From assembly GCA_032358165.1 (NCBI GenBank), contig JAALGY010000033.1:2914001-2978000 (forward strand): a stretch of DNA of 64,000 bases, in the 5' to 3' direction. The DNA comes from Diplosphaera chodatii. Lineage: Eukaryota; Chlorophyta; Trebouxiophyceae; Prasiolales; Stichococcaceae. Of this stretch, positions 20,936 through 31,941 are shown piece by piece; position 1 is the stretch's first letter; every line of letters begins with the position of its first letter. The translations under genes and the position numbers were made by a program. The notes under the pieces are model-generated. The model did no database searches, was not told where the DNA came from, and saw nothing but the letters and a program-made list of their open reading frames with translations.

Positions 20936-23900
20936 ATGACGGACAAAGTCGGGCCGGGGCGGAAGGGGGACCAGGATGGTGTGAACATCCAGGTTCTCCT
21001 GCGCTGCAGGTGCGCATCAAGCTGGCAGCTTGGGGGGCTGTTCTTGTGGCTGCTGTCACCTCGTGGCCACACCAGTGGGTGACGTTGAAGGGCGACAGCC
21101 TGATTGATTCCTCTATTCCGTTGCATGTTTGGTGATGGGTTCTGCATACCCGTGTTGTGCAGGCCACAGGCAGCAGGCGATGCAGGCAGAAGAGTGACCT
21201 ACAACGAGCACGATGCATCGGTCACAATCCCTGTCGGGAGCTCGACCCGCAAGTTCACCTTCGATCGGGTGCGTGGGCTGAGCTCCTATGCACCGATGTG
21301 CAGTAGCACCCGTACAGCAGCAACATCAGTGTCTAAAGGCTTTGCTACCTTCCCTGGATCTGCAGGTGTTTGGAGACAGGACGACGCAAGGCCAGCTGTA
21401 TGACGAGGCCATTCAGCCGGTTGTCCGGGAGGTGCTGGCGGGTTTCAATTGCACGATATTTGCGTATGGGCAAACCGGCACAGGTCCAGAATCCCCCCTC
21501 ACCTCAAGCTTGCCGTTCAAACTGTGGCTGCAGCATGGTCGCCCAGGAGTGCTGCAGTCTGGTGTCAGCAGCAGGCTCCATGACCATGCAGGGAAGACAT
21601 ACACGATGGAGGGTGGGCTGCGCGACAGCAGCGACGGCAGCAAGCTCTCGGATGTGGCTGGAGTCATTCCGCGGGCCATCAACCAGATATTTGAGCATGT
21701 GGGGCGCATTGGCGGCGACCTCAACACTGTCAAGTGCTCCTTCCTGGAACTTTACAACGAGGAGGCCACAGATCTCCTGGCCTCAAGTAAGTGGTGTGCA
21801 CATTGTGCGTACACCCCTTATCAAGCAAATGCTGCCGCTGTGTCAAACAAGGAATATATGCGTCGACTGCTGCATCACCAGCATAGAACCTGTTCACTGA
21901 CGTGCAGAGGAAGGGGTGAAGCTCACAATACAGCAGGACCTGTCACAGGGCGGCGACAGCGTGCAGGTGGGCACCATCAGTTGTGTGCTGGGATGTGCGC
22001 AAGCGCTGCTACCCACCAGCGGAGTCAGCCGACTAGTGCCGAGGCCAGTTGCAACCCCCTCTTGCAGGTCAAGGGTCTGGAAGAGGTGTACGTGCGCAGC
22101 GCGGAGGACATCTACAAGCTGCTGGACACAGGGTCGCTCAAGCGCCGCACAGCCGCCACACTGCTGAACAAGCAGTCCAGCCGGTCGCACTCGGTGTTTT
22201 GCGTCACGGTGCAGGTGAGCGGGCTGTGCCCGCACCCTGGCCTTTGACAATTCTTGCAGGTGCTTGTCCAGACGCAGTCACTTTGCCCATAAAACTGCTG
22301 ACTGTGGCCATGTGTGCACCGCAGATCCATGAGCTGCAGCCGGATGGCGAAGACGCCATACGCATCGGCAAGCTGTACCTTGTGGATCTGGCTGGCTCAG
22401 AGAGCATTCTGCGGTACGAACTCAATCAGCGTCACACGTCTGCGAGAGCAGGCAAGACATGGTGCCATCTGCTGCTGTGTGACACATCGGTTGTGTGCCA
22501 TGCAGGTCTGGTGCCACTGACGAGCGGGCAAAGGAGGCTGGGTTGATCAACAAGAGCCTGAGCGCGCTCGGGCGTGTGATCAATGCGATTGTGGACAAGA
22601 CGGTGCGTTGAACACTGAGATGCGTGTACTGCGTCAGATATGAAGTGCTGCCCACCACCACTTGCTCAATTTGCAGCAGTTTCAGAGGCCATGACACCTC
22701 CCACTGCAGGGCCACATTCCCTACCGCGACTCCAAGCTGACGCGCCTGCTGGCTGATTCTCTGGGTGGCCGCACAAAGACCTGCATCATTGCCACCATCT
22801 CGCCAATGGTGAGGGCTTGGACGCAACTGATCATCACACGGCGCCGCGCGCTCACTTGGCAGCAGCACGTTGTCTGTGCTCATGTATGGCCATGCGATGC
22901 TCACAGAAGCCTTGGCATTCCCCTGGACAGTCGACAGACGAGACGAAGAACACGCTGGAGTATGCGCTGCGGGCGAAGAACATCCGCAACCGGCCGGAGG
23001 TCAACCAGAAGGTGTCGTCAGCGACGCACATGGCCAACCTGAGCGGCGAGAACAAGCGCCTCAAGCTGGAGCTCACGGCGATGCGCGAGAAGGACGGCGT
23101 CTTCATGCCGCTGGCCCTGTGCGGCTCCCTACTGCTCTTTGTGCTCGGATGCTGCTGGCTCAGACCCTGCAGATCCGCAGTGATCCAGTGACTTCCTTCT
23201 TGATGGGCAATTGGCGTTTTGCTGTGGGGAGGGAAGCTGCAGCATGCCAGGTGTAGCGTCAAGTGGCATCGAGATGGCACCCTGCGGTGCACCTACAACG
23301 CAGCTGGGAGAAGGAGCAGGAGGAGGCGAAGGCGGACAAGCAGCGGCGGGGGGAGCTGGAGGCGGAGCTGGAGGGCATCCACGGCAGGCACGCCGCCGAG
23401 CGGGAGGCCCTGGAGCAGCAGCTCGCCGAACGCTCTGCTGCGCTGGATGAAACGCACGCGCGGCTCGACAAGACCCAGGTGGGCGCTGCCAGCTGACCAT
23501 TAGCACCCCGCTGCTTGCTTTGTGGCAAGTGTCACTGTCTCTGCCCTCTACCGATGCCTGACCTGGCAGTCGATGTTGCGCCTCAGTGAGACCAGCAGGG
23601 CGCAGCTTCCTACCTGTCGCCACCATGGCCCTGATGTTGCCGCTGTGCCGTGGCCGCAGTCCAAGCTGGAGCAGGCACAGCTGGGGCTGGAGGAGCGCAA
23701 CTTCTACATCGTGGAGCACACGCGCGCGGACCAGCGGCTGGCTGAGCTCGCCCATGTCCTGCGGGACCAGCTGGGCCACGCCGCCACAGACCTTGACGCC
23801 CTGTTTGCCAAGGTGCACAAAGTGATGTGACGCACCTCAACATTTGACAGCACGTCTGCACTCATGGTTCTTGCATCTTGGCGCTCTCTGCAGGGTGGTC

Positions 23901-26900
23901 AGGCAGGGCATAACATGACCAGCGCTGCTGCTGTGCTCCCAGGTGGGCGCCAAGACGGCTTTGGAGCGCAGCAATGCGGCCGTGGTGCGGCAGCTGCAGG
24001 ACTTGGTCTCGTCCAGTCTTGAGGCGAGCCCTGTGCACCATAGATGCAACCAACCTAGCGCATGTGCCTTTGAAAACATCCTGGCTGCTGCATGCAATGT
24101 GTGCAGCCTGGCTCAGTCTGAGCGCTGGCTGGCAACTGATGGGCCTAGCGCTGCCATACTGTGCCAGCAGGGTCTCCAGTCCACGGTTGCCGGCATGGTG
24201 GAGGCGCAGCAGAGCAAGCTGGATGCCGTCAGGCAGCAGCTGGGCACAGCCGCGCAGGGCTCCCATGATGCGGCGGCGGCGCTGCAGCAGCAGACGCTTG
24301 ACTTGCAATCGCAGCTTAGCAAAGCTACCGAAGCGACCACGAGAGCTCTGAACGACACAGCCGGCGTGGCTTGGAAATGCACTCAGGTGAACTGACTTCT
24401 GTGGCATCACATAAATTCTGTCACAACCCTATGCTTGGAAGCAGACGCCATCAACGAGGAGGTTTCGTCCAAATGGTGACATCCAAGCCGGGGTGTGCCC
24501 TGCAGTCAGCAGAAAAGCTTTCGGATGAGCACATGCGGGACAGTGAGACGGCTGCTGCAAAGGCTGCGGACGCGCTGAGCGCTGCGCACTGCAGCCTGGA
24601 TACCAGCCTGAAGCTGCAAGCTTCACACCTGGCAGAATCTGCAGCCGCCCAGGAGGCCGAGGCCGGAGCTGCTGCAGCCGCAGTCCTGGAGGGCATCAAT
24701 GCTGGTGGCAGGTGATCTAGCTGGCGGTGGCGTGCTATTCAGCTGAAGGGGGCCACCTCTGACATGGCCTGATACGCCTTCGCATGCGCAGCTTCCTATG
24801 CAGCTGGCTCTGCACAGTGTAGCTGCATAGCAATGCTGATCTGACATGTTTGGCCCGCCTGCAGCCGCCTGCAGGAGCTGGAGGCCTGCAGGGCGACCTG
24901 GCAGGCAGCGATGCAGGCTGAGCTGGACGAGCAGCGGCGGGCCATGCAGGAGGCCGAAAGGGCCACGAGAGCAGCCCTCGAGGCTCGCCAGGTGGCATGG
25001 CTACAGTGCCGACTTCTCTATGTCATGATTGCTCTCCATGGCCGCGCGCTGCATTTGTGTTGCGACAAGCACCCTGCTGGAGATGGCTTCCGAGCGCAAT
25101 GCCCGCACCGACTGCAGGAGGAGCTGCTGGGAACCATCAGTGGCCTGCTTCAAAACTTCGTTGGCGAGCAGCGCGCAGCAGTGGGGACAGCCTTCGAGGC
25201 GGCGTGCACCCGCGCATCTGCTGCATGCACGGCAAATGCAGACAATGCCGTGTGCATGGCGGGTATCGCCAGCACAATGTCTCAGCAGCTGCAGGTACAT
25301 TTCCACCAGTTTTCGCTTGTACACGAACTCATCCCATCTTGGACAACTGAAGTCTTTCCGGCTGCTTGTCCGATGCATTGGTGGGGAAGTCGTCCAGCAA
25401 CGTTTCTGCTTCGGCATCTGCAGTCCAGCAAGAAGGCGGTTGAGACTGCATTGGAGCAGGCGATTGAGACGCGGACCCACCATCATCAGAAGCTGCAACA
25501 CAGCGTGTCCACATGCCAGAGCAACGGTATGCGGCCCACCATGCAGCTTACCATGGCGATGTGCAAGACTCTCGACCAGGCTCCCTTCGCCATGCCAGCT
25601 TCCTGCATGTCGAGCACCGGCGCCAATGACCATGCGCATCACTGGCGCAGGCGAGAAGCTCAAGTCAGAAGCAGATGTGGCACGACTGGCGCAGCTGCAG
25701 CGGGAGGAGCAACTAGCAGTCTCAACTGCAGAGGCAGCATCGATGACACAGGAGTGCGTGCGAACGCTGACGAGCTGCGGCATAAGCGGTTGCGAAGAAG
25801 GTGCTGCAAACACATCATTTCATCAAATTCTGTGCTATGCACATGAAGCACCTGAGCCGCTCATCTCCAGCAACTACAGCAGGCTCCGCTGAGAAGGCGA
25901 TGGCTATGTTGCTGTTGCAGCTGCGGAGAGGCTGGTGGCAAGCCAGCAGAAGTGGCACGAAGTGGTGCAAAACAGCCTGCGGACCACTGACGACTCGCTG
26001 GGTGCCGCTGGCGCATCCGTCCAGGAGGCAAACGAGCTTGCCTGCGGTGAGCACACTGCCGTGTCAGACTGCAATGGGTGCAGTTTTCGCTTACCTGCCA
26101 GTCGGCTGCGCATGCAGGACAGCTAATGTATTGCATTCCGTGTACCCAGGGTTGCTGGATCAGCATGGCACCTGCAAGGCAGCCTGCCTGACGGATGTCA
26201 CGACGCTCATCACCACCAAGTACCGCGAAGGTATTCCAACAGGTATGCCGTTGCAGAGCCTTCTGTATTGCCTCTGATCGTTGGTTGTGCGACATCTGGG
26301 CTTCCGACATGGCGGCATTGTGACACCGTCCTACCATACGACAACAGCAGGGTCATTGAGGCTGTACGTCTCAATATGGACGTGCAGATGACCTGCCGAC
26401 ACGACGAGAGGCTATGGCACCATCGAAACATGGCATTGAGGAGCTGCGCGCCCCGGCGCCACAGGTGGCGCTTGCCCGTTTTCGCGAGTCGCAATCAGCA
26501 CAGGTGGGACTGATCAACAGTGGAAGCGGGAGCTGCACGTGTGTCCAGGAGGTCTGGGACGCTGTTGGCCCACATCAGGCTGCCATGTGCTGCATCACAG
26601 TTGTTTTGGTCATGCTGCAGGGCAGGGCAGCTGCAGAGCCTATCGTGGACTCGGATGTGGCCGCAGAGCAGCTCAGCCCTGCGACGGGTGGTGGCAAGGT
26701 GCAGACTGCAGGCAGCAAGCGCCCTGCACCGTCAGGTGCGAGCCGCCAGCTTTGCTGTAGTCGCACATGCTAAACTGCGCAACTAACATCTGCTCCAAAA
26801 CGGTGACAACTTGAGCCATGCTGCTGTCGGCTGTCTCAACACGCCCAAGGCTTGCATGCCTGCTGGATCATGCACACTGACGGCCCTGTTGTGGTATGTT

Positions 26901-27011
26901 GCAGGCACCGAAGTTGCTGCCAGCCCGCTACAGACACGGGACCAAAATCAGCCAGCCCTTCCTGCAGTCCAGGCTTCTGGCAAGCGGCGCCGCACTGGAG
27001 AAGTTGCATGA
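20936..27011 (+). CDS. KIN5: Kinesin-5 (BimC/Eg5-type) mitotic motor
   Basis: Plus-end-directed tetrameric motor that slides antiparallel spindle microtubules. I model 24 exons totalling 1,034 aa: motor exons 20936-21009, 21163-21268, 21366-21483, 21592-21786, 21908-21966, 22068-22214, 22325-22413, 22506-22602, 22710-22808, 22931-23118; stalk/tail 23304-23478, 23660-23812, 23943-24023, 24171-24386, 24506-24711, 24865-24991, 25118-25294, 25424-25526, 25651-25800, 25921-26046, 26150-26230, 26388-26503, 26621-26735, 26905-27011. Motor landmarks: [27 protein letters not shown] (P-loop, split by an intron), [11 protein letters not shown] (switch I), [11 protein letters not shown] (switch II), [13 protein letters not shown], and neck [20 protein letters not shown]. 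The stalk is coiled coil; the tail ends Pro/Lys-rich with GKRRRT. The junction after the neck (23118/23304) and the exon ending 24023 (GC donor) are the weakest. Confidence 0.92.
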
Positions 27012-27236
27012 CCTTGTTGTGGAAGTCATATGCAGCGACCACTGCCACTGGAGGGTTGCTGCTATAAACAAGTGACCTGGTTTGATCTTCGATGACTGGT
27101 GGTTTGCAACATATTGAGAGTTGTCTGGCATGGGTCTCAAGTCGTGCTTGCAGCCCTGGCACTGTTATTCATCAGTTCGCAATACAGTATCCAGGACCGG
27201 TATGCTCAGAAGGACTGAAAAGGCCAGAATACACCC

Positions 27237-28269
27237 TCACTTCTTTCCCTTGCCCTTCTTGCCCTTGTTCCTGTTCTTGAATGCTGTCAGATCGACCTCG
27301 TTGTTGCCACCTGCAGTGCACTGGATCTGAGTCAGTGCATCGTTGGAGGACGGGCCCAGTGGCTGACAACCTGTTCCTGAGTACCAGGTGATATCCCCGG
27401 CCCTGCAGAAAATCGTAGCCATGCGCAGGAACTGCAAGGAGGCCACCGCACAGTGCGCACTGCAGGAGGCCCAGGATCGCGGGGATAGAGGCGCTACATG
27501 TGCGTACGCACCCTGCTTCATGGTAGACATGTCGGCCATGGTGTCGAGGCCGGCGTAGCGCCGCTTGAAGCGGTTGACGCGGCCCTCGTCCACGACCACG
27601 GTGCTGGAGGAGCCCTTGAAGAAGGGGTGGTTGCCCGACCAGATGTCGACTGTGTACTTCGGCTGCGTGCCGCTGGTCGTCATCACCTCCTCACCATTGC
27701 AGAACACCTGCGGTCACAGCACGGTCACGGGCGTTTCGTGGATCCCACTGGCCAGTGTCCAAGCCATCGCCGACACACAGGCTGCAGTCCATTTGGCTGA
27801 CACCGGCCGACAGTCTGAATGTCGCCGCAGCACATGCCACCTTCAAATGCCTTGTTGCACTTCCTGTACCTGCAGCTGTCAGCAGCCAGTGTCCAAAGTG
27901 CGGGCTGATCATGAGCCCCACCTTTGCCTCCTCGTAGAAGTCGGGGTGCGTGTCTTTCTTCATGTGGCACACCCCTGCTGCCTGCCGCCAAATGCAACAG
28001 ATGTCAGTGGGATCTGACACCGCGGGTGTCCGGTTCCAGCACTTCTGCCCTACCAGCAGACACACTCGGTCCAGCTGCCCAGCGGACGCGCATGCAGCAG
28101 ACATGGTGGAGTTTGCACGCAGAGGGACATGCGCAAGCTGCGCACCGCTGAGCTGCTGCGGCTGCCGTGCAGGGCGGGCAACGGCGAGCTGAAGCCGGCA
28201 CAGGTCCGCTGCCGCAGCTGCAATGGTCGGGCACAGCCGCACTGCATTGCTGGAAGAAGGGCTTCCATG
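27237..28269 (-). CDS. rpl31: Plastid 50S ribosomal protein bL31 (N-terminus incomplete)
   Basis: Bacterial-type L31, a bridge protein of the large subunit, here nucleus-encoded and probably imported into the chloroplast. Exons 28054-28269 (presequence part), 27922-27981, 27512-27707 and 27237-27376 are phase-consistent. The core is unmistakable: GVCHMKKDTHPDFYEEAK, VFCNGEEVMTTSGTQPKYTV, DIWSGNHPFFKG, and VNRFKRRYAG. A C-terminal extension ends in a Lys/Gly run (FKNRNKGKKGKGKK). The presequence exon is Ala/Ser/Arg-rich but contains no in-frame ATG at its beginning, so a first coding exon is missing; it should lie between 28270 and about 28520, but I could not fix it. The zinc cysteines of some bacterial L31 proteins are only partly present (one Cys before HMKK and one in FCNG). 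Confidence 0.88.
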
Positions 28270-28730
28270 CTGCAGGTGTGTGGTGACAAAACCCCCGCCT
28301 GTGCCTACCCGCCAAGCGACTGCTGGTGTGCAGCTGCAGCTGTGCGGAAACACTGTGATGACTGTCGTTGTCGGCGTGCTCACGGAGGTTTGGCACTGCT
28401 GCTCTAGAGCCACTGTCACCAGAGCACGAGAGCAGCCAATCCCGCCGTAAACCCTGAGCGTACATTAGCGTATGGTATGGCAACATGCTGCACGAGGACG
28501 AGTGCAGGTCATCGGCCCAGCGCACGTACAGGAGACTGCTGTCGTGAGCCAGTCCGGCTGTGCATTATGCATTTGTGCGGTCGCGGCAGTGCCAAAGATC
28601 CGCTGCGTAGAACTGTTGATACTTAGACTGCCTATTGCTTGACCCTGGATCATCCCAAGGGATCCCAAAATGCGGAAAGTTCCCCTGGAGCCTGCTGCAG
28701 GCACGCCTGTCATCGTGCAGTAGGACTAGG
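28270..28730. promoter_or_regulatory. Divergent region, L31 first exon/promoter (-) and GT31 promoter (+)
   Basis: About 460 bases. The missing L31 start exon is expected here; a minus-strand ATG near 28484 opens a frame, but its donors give a phase that does not match the next exon. The rest is presumed promoter. Confidence 0.4.
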
Positions 28731-31516
28731 ATGACCATCCTGCACACAGCTGCATTCTTCGCCGCAGCGCTCTTGGCGTGCTTCGCCTGCAACGCCCGCC
28801 TCGGCGCCATCAGCGGCAGGGCCCACGTCCCGCAATGCCCCACGGTCACCTCCCTGGACTCGTCAGACGTGAAGGCCTGCCGCCAGGTCATCGCCCTGAC
28901 GCAGGACCCATCGCAGGGCTGCCTTGGGCTCAGGCCTCCTCCCAATGCAGACGATCCGACTCACAGGTACATGCGCATTGTGAGATCACGCTGACAGGCC
29001 CATCAGTTCGTACTGTTCGTCCACGTACACCGTTGAACAGCAGTACTGCTTGCACACCAAGCAATTTCACCCGCACTTGGCATACAGGCTGCAGTCAAGT
29101 GGGGCTGCGCAGCTTGACACAGCAGAGGCGCCAGCCGCCCCTGCTTCAAGTGTTGGCAGGCGCCTTCTGCAGCCGGACGTGCCCCGCACCGGCCAGCCCG
29201 CTGGCCTGCTCTGCTGCGCTGCTGCGCAGATGTTCATGGCCATGCGCTGCAACTGCCAGCAGAGCTTGGATCTGCAGATTGTGAACCGCCTCGCAGATGA
29301 GGCTGCGCGGTGTGCGCTGCTGCCTTCTGGGGCTGCGGATGTCACCCGACCTGAAGAACCCGCCGCGCTGATGGTGCGCTACCATGCGCAGTGGTGGCAG
29401 TATAGTGACAATGATGAAGCTGATCCGCATAGCCTTGATGTGACATCGGTCTGGTGGTTGCATCTGCATGTACCTGGGTGCACATCGCTTGCAGGCGGCT
29501 TCCGCCAGTCAGGTACAGGTTCAGCAGCAAGCGCCGCAGCCACAGCCACAGCCCGAGGCGCAGGACCCTGCACAGGGTGAACATAGCAGCAGCAGCAGCA
29601 GCAGCAGTAGCAGTGGTGGTGGGGGGACTCGAGGCAGCGGTTGCCACCAGGGCGGGACAGCCGACCGACCACAGGATCCCGTGCCTGGCAGCATGCACAG
29701 CGCCAGCAGTGGCTCGATAGCCACTGCAGCAGGCGGCACTGGGCAGCAGGTGGCATCGCAGCATGATGCGCCCATTCGACTGTATGTGGCAGTGATATCC
29801 ATGGCCGCCAATCGCGACAGACGTGATGCTGTGCGGGCCACCTGGGGCTCTGATAAGCGGTGCGACTGCGACGCCACCCCTGCATGCACTGACCTCCGGT
29901 GAACGAGCGCATAGCTCACTGAGGGCAGCAGGCGCAATGGTCCGTCGGATGCTGCTGAGAATCATGTCAACACAGGGAGTTCTGGGTGTTGCAGGCTCCA
30001 CCGCCTGGTTTTTGTGTGCGCCAAGCCAAGGAGTGAGGGTGCATTCGATGCGCTCCGGGCAGAGGCAGTGAGTACACACCTGATGGTCTTCGTTGTACAT
30101 CACAACATGTCCTCGCATGTGATTGGGAAGGCCCTTCTGAATGTCAAGACTCAATTTTCGTGTCATGCTCATGTGCAGGTCCGCATGCGGGACGTGGTCA
30201 TTGTCCCGCATGTATGGGAGCACTACGACAACATAACACACCAGACATTCGAGGCAACACGCGCCGCTGCACTCGACGCAGCCATGACTCACCTGCTGAA
30301 GGTGCCCACTGCTAGCTGCTGCATCTAGCTGCTGCATCTTTGTTCCTGGTCAAGTCAGCAATTTGCACATGCTTTGTTGGAGTTGCTCCACTCTCTCCAT
30401 GTGCTGCCCGAGTGACCCCCTCATCCGACCATGCTGGTCTGCTGCACTCACACGGAGCATGTCTCTGGCTGTGGCGCCTGTGCACATCAACCATTGTGCA
30501 ACACAGGTGGACGACGACAGCTATGTTCGGGTCGCGCTGCTGATGGATGCACTCAGGCAGATGCCCGCCGCGTATGCGTTCATGGGCTACATGGAGCAGC
30601 CGGGGGGTGCGCCACACCGTGACCCCAAAAATCGGTGGTACGTGTCGCCCAAGGAGTGGCCCTCGGACAAGTACCCGCCCTGGGCGCACGGCGCAGGTGC
30701 GGTGCCGAAGAACCCACACAGTCTTGATCGATGCTCAAACGACATGGTATGCCTTTTGCGGCGTCGCAGCGTCCTGTTTGAGTGTGTGGGGAGCACAACT
30801 GAGCGCGCAGTAGCCAGGCCGCACTGTGCCGTCTGTGCAAGTGAGCGTGATTTGTGGTGGGCAATCTTCCAGCGCAAGAAGTCTTGATGTAGGCTACGTG
30901 CTGACGGCGGATCTGGTCCGTGAGATTGCGGCGGGCGCAGCTCTCAAGCCGCAGCAGCACCGGCTGTTCAAGCTGGAGGACATCGCCATGGGGTCCTGGG
31001 TGGAACACGTCGGCAGGGAGCGCAAAGTGAAGGTGCAGTCTGTCTGCAGCCTAGGCCATGTCAAATTTTTAGTTCATGCCAGACAGCTGACACCAGCTTC
31101 CTGCGCACTGCATGCCTGTCCACTCAATACGCTGCCCTGACGATAGACCACGCAGGTCAATCAGTGCATTCAACTACTTGCAGATCCAATACATAGAGGA
31201 GCAGCGCTTCAGCTTCTTTCAGTGTTCAGCGTACGACCTGGTCAGCCACTACATGAGTCCTGGCCTGATGTACTGTGCCTCATCGGTGAGTGAGTGGAGC
31301 ATGTCTGATGCGGGGCTTGTCATGCCGACATGCATCGCAGTGCTGCAAATGTTCTTGCAAACCAATGCAACGTTATACCAGCGACTCGATCCTGCATCAT
31401 TAATGCATTGTTGCGCGCAGTCTGGTGGACGGTGCTGCTCACAGCGCGAGGCGCAGCTGTCTATGAGAGAGGTTGAGCGCCTCGACAAGGATGCTGGCGC
31501 ACATCGGCAGCTCTAG
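28731..31516 (+). CDS. GT31-family beta-1,3-galactosyltransferase-like glycosyltransferase
   Basis: Type II secretory-pathway enzyme that would add beta-1,3-linked sugars in the Golgi. Exons 28731-28966, 28998-29373, 29495-29859, 29995-30067, 30179-30301, 30507-30696, 30893-31032, 31184-31285 and 31421-31516 give 566 aa. The N-terminus MTILHTAAFFAAALLACFAC is a signal anchor. A Cys-rich region of about 200 residues follows, then a Gln/Pro and ten-Ser linker, then the GT31 domain: LYVAVISMAANRDRRDAVRATWG, LVFVCAKPRSEGAFD, VVIVPHVWEHYDNITHQT, VDDDSYVRV (DxD motif), GYMEQPGGAPHRDPKNRWYV, YPPWAHGAGYVLTADLV, FKLEDIAMGSWVEHV and FSFFQCSAYDLVSHYMSP. Order and spacing match the family. The Cys-rich N-terminal part is not a domain I recognise. 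Confidence 0.88.
29585..29614 (+). repeat. AGC-type trinucleotide run coding for ten serines
   Basis: Ten consecutive serine codons, eight AGC and two AGT, inside exon 3 of the GT31 gene, followed by a Gly run. It forms the flexible linker between the Cys-rich region and the catalytic domain, and it is a likely length-variable site. Confidence 0.85.
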
Positions 31517-31941
31517 GACACCAGCTGGCCGTTTCTTTGTAGCTATGATGGACGCCACGAGAAGTGTGCTCTCGGAAATTTGATTCATCTGTACATTGAG
31601 ACCATTCCGCGCTGTGGTTTATCATACCTGCGAGCTTCTCTGCAAGTGCACTCTGAGCACTCTGCGGTTGAATTGATGGCTGCCGCGTGGCAGTAGAGCC
31701 ACTCAACATGATGGACAACCATCACAACGCCGGGACATAGCTGCCCTGTTGCGTCAACAGGAGTCCACCCCCACACAACAGGACATCCGGTAGTTGAGCC
31801 CAAGTGCTGCCAAGCGACGGACTTCTTTAGATCACCATCAGGCATAATTGCGACCAGTCCTGATATGCTGGCGATAGCCAGAAACCGCCAGCAAGGCGGT
31901 GACGACGCCATGGCCACTGGGACACTGGGACCGTGCTCCAA
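31517..31941. other. Convergent 3' region, GT31 (+) and SERRATE (-)
   Basis: About 425 bases between facing stop codons. No gene or RNA recognised; it likely contains both 3' UTRs. Confidence 0.45.

Noticed and set aside
23129..23818. 229-codon minus-strand open frame with Pro/Ala runs
   Set aside because: It is antisense to the coiled-coil stalk exons of kinesin-5, whose frame is phase-consistent.
29342..30337. 331-codon minus-strand open frame
   Set aside because: It is antisense to well-supported GT31 exons and has no motif; high GC keeps antisense frames open.
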